Source of the DNA: Symbiotaphrina buchneri
Taxonomy: Eukaryota > Ascomycota > Symbiotaphrinales > Symbiotaphrinaceae
Reading direction: 5' to 3'
NCBI GenBank assembly: GCA_001599915.1
Contig: BCIG01000016.1
Coordinates: 434,001-498,000, forward strand
DNA: 64,000 nt
Shown here in pieces: positions 46,522-57,774 of this stretch. Position 1 is the stretch's first letter. Each line of letters begins with the position of its first letter. The notes beneath the pieces were generated by a model. It was given only the letters and a program-made list of their open reading frames with translations, was not told the DNA's origin and made no database searches. Position numbers and translations under genes: made by a program.

Positions 46522-47721
46522 TTTCCTTCAATGCTCTGTACTTGATCCGAGTACGAACGTGGGATGGATGTGGACGGTTGTGTCTTCAAAGTCTCCAAGC
46601 ACAAAATCGTTGCGGGGTGCAGCCGATGCTGATTGGTCAATTAAGTCACTAGAGGACGAGTATGATGGCCATGGTCGTGTGTTTCGTACGGATACAGGTA
46701 CCGGGTACTCGTACAGGGCCTGCATCTGTGGGCTTCTGGCCAATCAATAGACATCGTGCCGACTGCCTGCATGACGAACCCGAGTGCCAGCCCAATTAGC
46801 CTTTATTGTTACTGCACTAGGAACCTACGAACAGAGAGGTACGAATACTATCGCAGAGGCCTTCGTGCTCGAGAAGTCAACAGTCGACATCTACCGGTAG
46901 AGTGGGGAATGACAGACTTCAATCTGCGCTTAAATTGAGTCCAGTCGGGAGCCTTCGATGCAGCCGCTTGCCATGTGTTATTAAGGGCGCTCCCCCGGTT
47001 CAGCCGTGCTGTAAGTATATCCATCTAACATGCAGCTCCGACAGTCTCAAACAGCCTGTTTCTAGAAGCGTCAGTGGGGTCTGGAGTGAAACCAGAACAC
47101 CAAAACAATAAGGTGTGCCTTAGGCTTGCCGTAAAAGCTACCGGTACTCTCAGGTACCTTAACACAGCAACCGCTGTATTAAATGAGAGGCCCAAGAGAT
47201 CTCTCTCACTGATAATGGGCCTCGTGAAGCTTGAAAAGGAAAAAGATGGCCAGCTTTGTTGGTCACATCCGCCGGTGCACACCTGCTTCTATTGTATCCG
47301 TATTATCTTCTTGATTCCAAAATGCTCTGTATATGGAGAAATTGTACACCTAGAGACCACAGTTTGAGGAAATAATTCTCGCTCGGATTACCTTATTTTA
47401 TGTCGACTGTTATGCCGACAACGCTAGCGTATCTCACCTTTTAGTGCGGTTGTTCGCCGGTGACCGCTTTGGTTGCAGTTGATCGGATTGGTCCAAGCTC
47501 CGCTCGTGGGCTACCGTCTCCATTCCACCGTGTCCTTTTCACCAGCTGCCGCCATTTATTACCGCCGTAGCTGCACTCCAACACCTCAATTGTTCAAAAC
47601 TGTCAACCATTCCATTTGGCCATCCTGAGGGGGCCGCATTGATCCTGAGAGTCTCCCTTGGCAGGCCTTGAGAGATCTTCTATCCTCTTTAGCTCAGTCC
47701 ATCTATTCGCCCAAACTCTCA
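46522..47721. other. Divergent gap, mde1 / calnexin
   Basis: 1.2 kb, no recognisable gene. One TACC palindrome at 47139-47162. The last 250 bp are C/T-rich and should be the calnexin promoter and leader, where unfolded-protein-response elements would be expected; I could not pick out a certain one. Confidence 0.45.
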
Positions 47722-49690
47722 ATGCGTGTCCACGGCGCTGTAGCTTCGGCCGTCCTCTCGGCCGCGCTCCTCGCGGGCGTAGCATCTGCTGATGCTTTGG
47801 TGGACACTGTCTCTGCCAGTGCCTCTTCCGTTATAGAAGCTGTGACAGCGAGCACTGCATCAGAAAAGCCCACCTTCACTGTAGGTTCCCGCATGACATC
47901 GCCGTAGCATGCCACTCTGACGTTCCGCAGCCATCAAAACTTCAGGCTCCTTTCTTGGAGCAATTCACCGAAGACTGGGACACAAGATGGCAACCGTCGC
48001 ATGCAAAGAAAGATGACAAGGCAGCGGACGAGGAATGGGCATACGTCGGCACATGGGCAGTGGAGGAACCTCACGTGCTCAAGGGGATTGAGGGCGATAA
48101 AGGCCTCGTTGTCAAAAACGCCGCTGCTCATCATGCTATCTCTGCAAAATTCGATGAGCCAATCGACAACAAGGGCAAAACTCTTGTGGTGCAATACGAG
48201 GTCAAATTACAAAGTATGTCAAGACGCTGCTGTTTGATCTGCAGCCATGGCTTTTTGGCTGACAGCGTGGGTCACAGATGGACTTGAGTGTGGTGGAGCC
48301 TACCTGAAGCTCCTTCAGGACAACAAAGCGCTTCACGCAGAAGAGTTCTCCAATGCATCGCCTTATGTCATCATGTTCGGCCCTGACAAGTGTGGCTCTA
48401 CCAACAAGGTGAGCTCCCAAATCTACGGGAGATATGGGGCTTTACTGAGTCAACTCTAGGTCCATTTCATCTTCAAGCACAAGAACCCCAAGACGGGTGA
48501 ATACGAAGAAAAGCACCTTACCGCCCCACCACAGGCTCGTATCGTCAAGACTTCGACGCTCTACACTCTGATTGTCAAACCAGACCAGACATTCGAGATC
48601 AAGATTGACGGAAACAGCGTGAAGAACGGATCTCTTTTCGAGGACTTCAGCCCGGCCGTGAACCCACCTAAGGAGATCGATGATCCTAATGACACCAAGC
48701 CAGATGACTGGGTCGATCAAGCCCGCATTCCTGACCCTGAAGCAACGAAGCCCGATGACTGGGATGAAGACGCTCCTTTCGAGATAGTTGATGAGGATGC
48801 TGAGAAGCCAGAAGACTGGCTTGAAGACGAACCGACCATGATCCCTGACCCCGAGGCTGAAAAGCCCGAGGATTGGGATGACGAAGAGGATGGCGACTGG
48901 GTTCCTCCCATGGTTCCCAACCCCAAATGCGACGAAGTCTCTGGCTGCGGCAAATGGGAGCCGCCCTTGATCAAGAACCCTGCATACAAGGGCAAGTGGA
49001 CCGCCCCTTACATCGATAACCCGGCCTACAAGGGAGTATGGAAGCCAAGGAAGATCCCGAACCCTGACTACTTTGAGGACAAGACTCCTGCGGACTTTGA
49101 ACCCATGGGCGCGGTAAGTGTCGATGGTAGCTTTCGCTGCGTGTTGTAGCTAATGCAGAGCCTTACAGATTGGCTATGAGATCTGGACGATGCAGAACGA
49201 CATCCTTTTCGACAACATCTACATTGGCCATTCGGTAGAGGACGCGGAGAAGTTCAAGGCCGAGACTTTCGACGTCAAGATATCTATCGAAAAAGCCGAG
49301 GAGGAAGCAACCAAGCCTAAAGCGCCGGAAAAGCCAAAGTCTCCTCTGGATCTCAAGTTCCTCGATGATCCAGTTCTCTACATCAGAGAGAAGCTTGATC
49401 TCTTTGTGACTATTGCGAAGCGCGACCCGGTTGAAGCCATCAGATTCCTTCCGGAAGTTGCTGGTGGACTTGGTGCTCTGGCTGTCACGGCTGTTGCTCT
49501 CCTTTTCGGCATCGTCAGCATTCTCACCTCATCGGGCGCCTCGGCCGCTCCGCAGGTCAAGAAAGCAGCTGGAAAGGCGAAGGAAGCAGCGACCGAGGCC
49601 AAGGACCAGGCGGTTGAGACGGTGGCATCTGGTGTGGAAACTGCCAAGACGGATATCAACAAGAGAACTACGCGATCTTCGGCGCAATAA
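47722..49690 (+). CDS. Calnexin, ER lectin chaperone, 582 aa
   Basis: Exons 47722-47880, 47931-48213, 48278-48408, 48460-49113 and 49169-49690 close in frame. Parts: signal peptide [20 protein letters not shown]; lectin domain with [12 protein letters not shown] and MFGPDKCG (the disulfide Cys pair); the proline-rich P-arm with repeated KPDDW/KPEDW units (five copies from about 323) and three G-x-W-x-P-x-x-x-N-P units; a second lectin part ([18 protein letters not shown]); a membrane helix at about 507-530 ([19 protein letters not shown]); and a cytosolic Lys/Ala/Glu-rich tail. Calnexin holds monoglucosylated glycoproteins during ER folding. Confidence 0.96.
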
Positions 49691-50319
49691 AAGAGGACAC
49701 ATGCGGACGGAAGGTTCCCATACCGAGTCCCAAAAATAATGCGCAGGGATTGCCTTCTGGCAGTGGCGTGACTATTTCGGGCGTGGAGAGACGGCCTGGC
49801 ATATGCTAGGAAACCTTTATAGTCGTAGGTAGATGAGGTCAACAAAATCGTATTTGTTCAGCTGGTGAGATGTGTTGTATGCAGGCTTTCAGCAGTAGTC
49901 CTTTCGTTTGTTGTGTTGAGCAGGTTCCAGAATCCAGTGAGCCTTGGCCCCTGGGCCCCTGACCCCCTGGCGGTCTTGCACGGTCAACCGACGTGCGGGG
50001 ATCTCCGGAACATCCAATCAGAGCTGATCTTAATGATCTGGACTTCGGCGTGGCGGGGTTTCATCCATTGTCCGCGGCGCTTCTCGGCGAATGAACAGCC
50101 GACTCCACTTGACCCCCGCGGGTATGGTCGAGAGCTCTGTGGTGCACCCACCATAGACTGTCTGTACTTACCTACGGATTAATATTTTTGATCCGTGACC
50201 AGAATCCGAGCCAGCCAGCCGGGCAACTCAATTTGCATTGGATCGACAGTGAAACTTGCTCGGCGCGCTGATTCCCTTGCGCAAGAAACGTCACAATCAA
50301 GGCACATACTCCAGCTGCA
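49691..50319. other. Intergenic, calnexin 3' to MMSDH 5'
   Basis: No gene seen. Few TACC words. Confidence 0.5.
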
Positions 50320-52219
50320 ATGGCTGCCCGAATCGCATTGCGGGCCATCACCGCACGAGCCCCAGCAACGGGGGCCGCGAGAATCTCACGATCCGTCTTC
50401 TCACCCAGAGCCGGTCCAGCAGTCACAGTCAGATGCCTGAATGTTACGGCCAGATGGCAGCAGGCAGGCACTGCTTCGGCTGCCACGACCTCGGTGGATT
50501 ATCCTACCAGCCATGACCCGATCCAGGCTCCCCAGGACACCATGAACTTCCTCGACAACCAGTTTGTCCCTTCCAAAGCTTCCACCTGGATCGATCTGCA
50601 TGACCCAGCCACCAACAACCTGGTCACGCGGGTTCCCCAGAGCACCGACGAGGAGCTGAAGGCTGCTGTCGCGAGCGCAGAGAAGGCGTATCCCGCATGG
50701 AAGGCAACAAGTATATTGACCCGACAACAGGTCATGTTCCGATTCGTACACCTGATCCGTGAGAATTGGGACAGGCTGGCGGCCAGTATCACCCTGGAGC
50801 AGGGAAAGACCTTTGCAGACGCGAAAGGAGATGTGCTTAGAGGTCTTCAGGTGGCCGAGACAGCCTGTGGTATCACCACGCAACTGACTGGGGAAGTCCT
50901 CGAGGTCGCCAAGGATATGGAGACACGAAGTTATCGAGAGCCGTTGGGAGTGGTGGCAGCCATTTGCCCCTTCAGTAAGTCTTGATCTGGCCGACATCGG
51001 GTTCCATCAGTGGTTACTGACTCACTGTCAAAGACTTCCCCGCTATGATCCCACTGTGGTGCATTCCTATCGCCACAGTCACTGGTAACTGCCTCATACT
51101 CAAACCTTCGGAACGAGACCCCGGTGCAGCAATGATCCTTGCAGAACTTGCCAAAGAAGCCGGTCTCCCTGAAGGAGTGCTGAACATTGTCCACGGCGCA
51201 GCCAAGACCGTAGACTTCATCATCGACGAGCCTGCGATAAAAGCCATCAGCTTCGTTGGGAGCAACCGTGCCGGGGAATACATCTACACCCGTGGCTCCG
51301 CCAATGGCAAACGTGTGCAGGCAAACCTGGGCGCTAAAAACCACGCGGCAGTGCTGCCGGATTGTAACAAGAACCATGCGTTGAACGCCATTGCAGGAGC
51401 TGCTTTTGGCGCTGCGGGCCAGCGGTGTATGGCACTTAGCACCCTCGTCATGGTGGGCGAGACGAAGGACTGGCTGCCTGAGCTTGTTGAAAGAGCGAAG
51501 CAGCTGAGGGTCGATGGCGGGTTTGAGGAAGGTGCCGATCTGGGTCCTGTCATCAGCGCTCAATCCCGCGAGCGGATTGAGAGCCTCATCCAGAGTGCAG
51601 AGGATGAGGGTGCAACGATCCTTCTTGACGGAAGGGGTTACAGGCCACCGAAGTACCCCAACGGTAACTTTGTAAGTCCTCCGGAATCAATTTGCCCGCC
51701 CTCGTATGCAGTAGCAGCCGTACAGATTCCTGATGTCTATCCCAGGTTGGGCCTACGATCATCGCCAACGTCAAACCTCATATGAAGTGCTACACGGAAG
51801 AGATCTTTGGGCCGGTCCTGGTGGCTCTCAACGTCGACACCATCGATGACGCCATCGACCTAATCAACAAGAACGAGTATGGCAACGGTGTGGCCATCTT
51901 CACCCGCAGTGGTGCGACTGCCACTAGCTTCCAGAAGAATGTTGAGGCGGGACAAGTCGGGATCAACGTGTAAGTATCATTTCCGTGGCTGTATCAGAAG
52001 GACGTGCGTTGACGACGAACCTATAGACCGATCCCCGTGCCCCTCCCCATGTTCTCCTTTACCGGGAACAAGAAGAGTATCGCCGGCGGAGGCGGCAACT
52101 ACTTCTATGGCAAGCCCGGCCTGCACTTCTACACGCAACTGAAGACGGTGACGAGCTTGTGGCGGGCCGAGGATGCCATCGCGACCAAAGCCAGCGTGAA
52201 CATGCCGACCATGCGCTAA
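50320..52219 (+). CDS. Methylmalonate-semialdehyde dehydrogenase, mitochondrial, 569 aa
   Basis: Exons 50320-50974, 51034-51671, 51746-51969 and 52027-52219 close in frame. An Arg/Ala/Ser-rich presequence ([18 protein letters not shown]) is followed by an aldehyde dehydrogenase. The cofactor-binding block is [21 protein letters not shown] with [23 protein letters not shown] is a CoA-dependent family hallmark. The nucleophile is Cys350 in GQRCMAL, and the C-terminus has [19 protein letters not shown]. These are features of ALDH6A1-type enzymes, which convert malonate and methylmalonate semialdehyde to acetyl- or propionyl-CoA in valine and pyrimidine breakdown. The usual general-base Glu is replaced by Asn ([12 protein letters not shown]), as normal for this CoA-acylating group. 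Confidence 0.95.
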
Positions 52220-53111
52220 ACTCGCGGGTTGCTTTGTTTTCACAGGCGACGGAGCTTTTGCTTTCTGCTCACGAATCTTTTTGGGGTGCAGAGGGGCTGT
52301 TGTCGGAGTTGGCCAGTGAATGGAAGTCCCCATTCTTTTGACTGGCATAGCAAGACCATCAGTGCGTTGAGCCGGGTCAACCAAAAGTTACATGGCCCTG
52401 CATTTCGGTCTGTATAAGCCTAGGCTTGCGTTCTTGAAAGGGTATCTCTAAGCATCTACTCTGAGCATTTGTGGCTGTCTACGGTTCGGTCCAGTAAATA
52501 TTGCAGTCGAGTAAATTCAATGCGCGTAAGGGTGATCCGTCGCGCGGTTTTTTTCTATCAAACATAAACCTCCGTTTAGTTCACATCTCGGCAGCAGTCA
52601 GGAGCCTTCAATATCAGTCATGGCCTCATGTTTTCATATCTAGGCCTACGATCTAGCCAGACCATTCCCCAGCTCAGTAGCTTCATTGTTGAAGCGCTGG
52701 GAACCTACTTAACCAGCCAGTGCAGTATCTGTCATCGAAAACTGCTTCGGCCGGGCCACAACGCGGGCAACGGTTTATAGTACTTACTTGCAAGGTGCCT
52801 GTACATTCGTACAAGGGACCCAGCAACCGTCGAGAGATCAGAGCCAGCTGGTGCATGACCTGCCCATCTACGCTGCAGGCTTTGCACTTTGACCAGGAGG
52901 CCGGTGCTCCTGTCTGCTGGCCCCACTGATTCAAGCCCCCGCGAACCCCACAACGGAGTCGTCTTGCGGCATAGCTGTGACACACCAAATAGTGCAAAGT
53001 GATAGCAACCGTAAGTCTGACAAGCCACTCCACGTCGATCGTAGCCTGCCCGAGATAAGACTAGTAAAAATGCCGTCGATAAGCATGTGATGAATTGGGC
53101 AGGCTGTGCTT
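52220..53111. other. Intergenic between convergent genes
   Basis: 0.9 kb between the 3' ends of the MMSDH and mph1 genes. Only featureless ORFs on both strands (52683-53033). Confidence 0.5.
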
Positions 53112-55940
53112 TCAGTCGCTGCTGTCTTCCACTATCCTCCTTTTCTTCAGTTTCCTCAGTCTACCTTGACTCTCTTTATCAGGCCGGCTTAGCGGCTGTC
53201 TGTGGAGTTCTGTGATATTGCCGATCTCGGGGAGCTCCTCATCGTCTGATTGGCTTGCACGTTCCTTCTGCGATGCATAGAAAGGGGCCTCGCTAGTGCC
53301 GACGAGGGACTCGGATGTGTCAAGGGTGCTTGACCGGAAACTAGAGACAGAGATTCCATCATCTAAAGTATCACTTGTGTCCTCAGTTTCTCCAGTGCCG
53401 TCGTCCTGGGACAAGCTCCGTAGCACAGTTTGCGTCCGCGATTGCTGACGATGATGCCGGTCATCGTATTCTGTAACACGGTCATGATCGTGCAGTTTAT
53501 CAGTAACATCTTCTTGATTCAGATGATGTTCATATTTTCCGGCGGTGTTGGCATCTATACCATGCATAGTTCGTAAGAGCCTAACCATCCCTTTCGTGGC
53601 GCGGCCGTGAGAAACCAAGGTAGTCGGCGCCATCTCGCGTTGAAAGGAAGGAAATGCATTCAAGTTAAGGCTTTCAACAACCTGAGGTCCATCCTGCCCG
53701 GTTACTTGTTGGAATTTTCTTTCCAGCTCTCTCTCTTGTATTGCTGTAAGAACGACGTCGTCTAGATCAGGATCGTCTGCGGCATCTTCGTCCAAGTGAG
53801 AGAACACCGCGGACGTAGCCTCTCCCTCACTACTGGAGGCACCCGAGTCCCGGTCGAAGCCGAGTCTCGACGCCTTCGTAAACCCAGTCTTGACCCCATC
53901 TGGCATATGGAACTTTTTTGCTGGTTTCTTGGACCCTCGTTTATTCTTTCTCTTCCTCGTCGGCTCAGGTAGACCGGGTTGGGAATTCTCCAAAGGTATC
54001 TCTATCGCACACTTGTCAACCACGGGTTGCACCTCACGCGGAACGATGCGGGAAGATTTGTCGTGATGGAATGTGAAACGCTCCCCGCTGCTGATCATCT
54101 TCTGCATAGATTCATAGTTGTCTTTTGCTTTGACAAAGTCGTTCTCCTCCTTCCCCCGCATCATCAGTAAGACGATCTTTCCCGCCCGTTTTCGTCCAGT
54201 CCGGCCCATCCTCTGCAACATCCTGATTGGTGAGGCCGAAGCATCGTAACATACAATCAGGTCCACTTCACCTATATCCAGGCCTTCTTCGCCGATACAT
54301 GTGGCGACAAGTGTATTATGATCACCCTGCTTGAACTTTTGTATGACCTCTAGCTGTCTTTTCTGGTCCATCCCCTCAGATGACTTCGAATCCGCCTGAC
54401 CTACGAAGACATGCGGCTTGATGATTGGTTCGTGCCGTTTCAATACCCGCGTCACCTCTTCAGCACTGTCACGAAAGTGCACAAATACCATCACTCTCGT
54501 GTTGACGGCACCTCCTTCACCACCTGCAGCGTTCGAGAAATGTTCTAGAAGGACACCCTCAAGATACTCGAGCTTTGGATGGCCTATAAACCTTGAGTCA
54601 GCTATCCAGGGTTGTATTCTGGACATCATCTGTTGAAAATGAGGGCTCTCTTTGATCTGTTTTTTATATTTCGAGTCGGAATGCTCGTTCTTGAAGGCCA
54701 GCAGATTTTGGTAGAACGGCCCGATCCCATGAAAACGCAGTAGCGTCAAAGAATGCGCTAGACTAGCCAGTAAGCTGAACAGTGTGAATATCATTGTTCG
54801 CAGCGGCCAGCTGACGTTTTTGCATGCTTCGGAAGCTTTCCATTTGACGGAAGCTTGATGTAGTCCATAAGCGGTCAGTTGTCGCGCATCCCTCTGGTAG
54901 TATGCATTCTGCTGACACAGTTTGTCCAACAGAGGCTGAAGAGCTTTCCCGAATAGGTCTAAGATCATGATGATCTCCTCAGAGGGATCGAATAGCACGG
55001 TCTCGACTTCCCTATTATGCACGAACTGCCGGATATCTATCGAGTTTTCCGTCCGAATCTCGACTCGAGAGATCCCAAGGCCATCAACAACTTGTTGCAC
55101 CTTTTCGACGGAGTCACCAGGTGTTGCCGTTAGGCCGAGGACTCTGAAGCTGGTATTGAATCGCCGCACGAAATTTACCAATTGCACGTAGGCATATCCA
55201 CCGGTCGCGCGGTGAGCCTCGTCAACCACAATGAGCACGATCCTCTTGGGGTCACAGATACCTTTGGAAAGGTCATTCATAATCGTCTGGGGGGTTGTAA
55301 AAAAGACGCGCTTGGTCGCCCATTCCTCCGCTCTCAGATCTGGTGCTGTCTCTCCAGTCAACATTGACGTTTGATGTCTTGGTATGCCCACAATGTCGAA
55401 ACAAGCCTTGACTTGCTGCGCCACCAGAGGCTTTGTAGGAGCCACGAAGATAAGCTGAGCTTCTGAAGTCCACCGAAACCAGTTCAGCATGATAGTTGCC
55501 GCAATGAAAGTCTTCCCAAGACCCGTAGGCAGAGCAACGAGTAGGTTATGGAAAAGGCCTCTCGCGACGATATTGAACTGGTAGTCACGTATCGCTCCTA
55601 GGTTCGTCGGGTATATCCAGGATTTGAGAGCTTCAGAATCAAGTTTATGGTGTGTAGGAGCTTCTTGATTATTGACGAGCGGCCACCTCTGCTGTCTTGA
55701 CACCTGCTCCGTCGAGCCGAAGAGCCGTCCACCGAACAGCGTTGCCTGGCGTAGCGCGCCTTGCCGCGGCTGAGCACGAGCATCATGAGCTTTGGTCGGT
55801 GAGTCCTGAGATGTAACAAAGAAAGGTTCATCCGCTGAGAACGCCTCTTCCCTCTCGGGCGAAGAAAACGCATCTGAAGGCAGATCTGCTAGGAGGGATG
55901 TTGCATCAAACCCGTCCGACACCTTTATGCTTGCTGCCAT
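53112..55940 (-). CDS. mph1: Mph1/FANCM-type ATP-dependent DNA helicase, 942 aa
   Basis: A single uninterrupted exon, unusual here. SF2 motifs in order: IRDYQFNIVARGLFHN, Walker A ALPTGLGKTF at about 136-145, APTKPLVAQQ, VVDEAHRATG, LGLTATPGDS, then the helical insertion typical of Mph1/Hef, CIGEEGLDIGEVDLIVCYD and RMGRTGRKRAG. The C-terminal third is disordered and acidic and ends in a basic KKRRIVEDSSD. The family remodels stalled forks and D-loops and limits crossover. ATG 55940 (MAASIKVSDGFDA) is preferred over 56006 because the upstream 22 residues are not family-like. The protein is somewhat shorter than many Mph1 proteins, the loss being in the variable tail. Confidence 0.95.
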   Translation of the reverse strand: MAASIKVSDGFDATSLLADLPSDAFSSPEREEAFSADEPFFVTSQDSPTKAHDARAQPRQGALRQATLFGGRLFGSTEQVSRQQRWPLVNNQEAPTHHKLDSEALKSWIYPTNLGAIRDYQFNIVARGLFHNLLVALPTGLGKTFIAATIMLNWFRWTSEAQLIFVAPTKPLVAQQVKACFDIVGIPRHQTSMLTGETAPDLRAEEWATKRVFFTTPQTIMNDLSKGICDPKRIVLIVVDEAHRATGGYAYVQLVNFVRRFNTSFRVLGLTATPGDSVEKVQQVVDGLGISRVEIRTENSIDIRQFVHNREVETVLFDPSEEIIMILDLFGKALQPLLDKLCQQNAYYQRDARQLTAYGLHQASVKWKASEACKNVSWPLRTMIFTLFSLLASLAHSLTLLRFHGIGPFYQNLLAFKNEHSDSKYKKQIKESPHFQQMMSRIQPWIADSRFIGHPKLEYLEGVLLEHFSNAAGGEGGAVNTRVMVFVHFRDSAEEVTRVLKRHEPIIKPHVFVGQADSKSSEGMDQKRQLEVIQKFKQGDHNTLVATCIGEEGLDIGEVDLIVCYDASASPIRMLQRMGRTGRKRAGKIVLLMMRGKEENDFVKAKDNYESMQKMISSGERFTFHHDKSSRIVPREVQPVVDKCAIEIPLENSQPGLPEPTRKRKNKRGSKKPAKKFHMPDGVKTGFTKASRLGFDRDSGASSSEGEATSAVFSHLDEDAADDPDLDDVVLTAIQERELERKFQQVTGQDGPQVVESLNLNAFPSFQREMAPTTLVSHGRATKGMVRLLRTMHGIDANTAGKYEHHLNQEDVTDKLHDHDRVTEYDDRHHRQQSRTQTVLRSLSQDDGTGETEDTSDTLDDGISVSSFRSSTLDTSESLVGTSEAPFYASQKERASQSDDEELPEIGNITELHRQPLSRPDKESQGRLRKLKKRRIVEDSSD

Positions 55941-57774
55941 GATCGCTCGATGGTCAAGTAGGGGGGTTGTTTTGATGAGGTACCAGCTATGGCATATTGG
56001 ATGCAAGTGAAGAGAGCAGCATGTTAGGAAGTCACGATAGTAGTCAACCCACGAACGTGCAGGCAGAGTTATGGGTTGTGCTCAAACATCAGGCCAGAGG
56101 CGCTGAGCTGTGGGCAGGTCTCCATTCAACAACGCCTGTGAAGTTGCCCTATTGAAATGATCTCAACATCTTGTTGCATCAGTGTTACGCTCAGATACCG
56201 TGGGTAAGGTAAGGTAAAGGTGAGGTAGCTTAAGGTACCTTAAGGTAGGCACTACATTATTTATTGGCGCACTCAAAAGGAAGAAGTGCTCGTCGCGCGG
56301 CGCGTCGGGGTACGCGACATCAGAGGTGAGAGTTAGCGTATGCTTAAGGTAGGTAACGTTCGTCTTAGCTTCCAGTTGTCGACTCGAGTATCCGTACCGT
56401 ATGATTACCGGAAAACCAACATCACCGTCAGCATTCTTGGTTTCGGAACTTCCGGCTATCGTACATGGTACTGTAAGGTAGCGTGGCAACGCTTTGTTGC
56501 AACAGAGTACGGTAACAGACGGAGTGTCGCTAAAAGGTAAGAGGACTCTGCAAACCACTTACAGTAAGGTAAGGTACTTTATCTTCCCTTACGTGACCTT
56601 ACTCCCACTAAGGTTGATCCCGGCCGGCGGCCCTGACACTGACAGTTACACCATTCGGTTAAGGGGAGAGTACCTGTGAGCTACTCTGTACCTGACCTAA
56701 CTTACTTTGATACTACTTGTACAAGAGAAGTTCCGAGAGAGGTCCAAGCTCCCTTTCCTTTTTGTCTTCCCTTGCCCCTGCCAGTTACCGGCACCGGGCT
56801 CAGACGAACGGGAAGCTCAGCTTTGATCCTGCACCAAACCCATATTAAGGTGAGTAAATGATGAGTACAGATGACTTCTTTGGGACCCTTCCCCCTGCAT
56901 GTACGATGTGTCCCGTGATGCATGCCATAAGATCATGGCCCCTGCGCCGCTTTTCTTTCCAGGCACATCCTGCAAGGTACGCACGAGGCAGCCGGGATCC
57001 TTCATGGAGGGTTTGACAATGCAATCCAAATGGCCATGTGACACTTGGGACACTCGACACTCGACACTCGACACTCGACACTCGACACTCGACACTCGAT
57101 ATCATCATGCCTTTACTCCGTACGGTGCTTTTAGCAAGCTTGCATCATGCATCATGCATGCACGAGTCCTGCAGCCGCCAAGCCATCATTTTAATTGATT
57201 GATGCCCCTGTCGTTCGTTATTCCCGGGAAATTGGGGGACAAAAGGACGTCCTTTCTGAGAATATCAGGCCTGGTGACGCTCTTCGCCCCTCATCCTTCG
57301 GCCGGTGCATCCTTCCGTAACGTCGACCGCGCTTGGCGCGCCTGCAGGGGTAGTTGGTAAAGGTATCACACCTCACCGAGTAGTTCGTGGTTCGTACTAC
57401 TGGACCAGGAGTTAGATCCGCTCCGCTCCTTGCCTGACCTCTTCCTCCTACCTATTACGTCCCCACCTCCACTTCGGCATCGCTGGTACTTCCAGTATAC
57501 CCAGAGTAGCGTGGCCCCCCTGATGGTTCATGTCCCACCTCATTACGTCCATCTTGCCTCGACGGGCTCGCACCTCATGAGGGCACCCTCAACGTCTGTC
57601 CCCATTGCGCCCACCGCTTCAATCGCATGAACTACGCCCATTGACGTCCACTGAGCTGCTTCCCGTCCGACCGGCCACACAGCAGGCAGTCCAACCATAA
57701 TAATAAAATCCTGTGATCCTTTCCATCGGGAATTGTGCGGTCCGGCCTCTTGAGGCAGTGGCTGGTTGACGAGC
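55941..57774. other. Divergent 1.8-kb gap, TACC words and heptamer repeat
   Basis: TACC words at 56205-56255, 56340-56355, 56465-56485, 56555-56610 and 56690-56705, then a 7-bp tandem repeat at 57049-57097. Overlapping short ORFs have no features. It should hold the mph1 promoter on the left and that of the epimerase gene on the right. Confidence 0.55.
57049..57097. repeat. Heptamer minisatellite GACACTC x7
   Basis: Seven exact head-to-tail copies of GACACTC, intergenic, flanked on the left by a related GACACTTGG. No spacers or dyad structure, so not a CRISPR array. Confidence 0.95.

Noticed and set aside
57049-57097. Tandem repeat as a CRISPR array
   Set aside because: The repeats are 7 bp with no spacers, and the genome is fungal.
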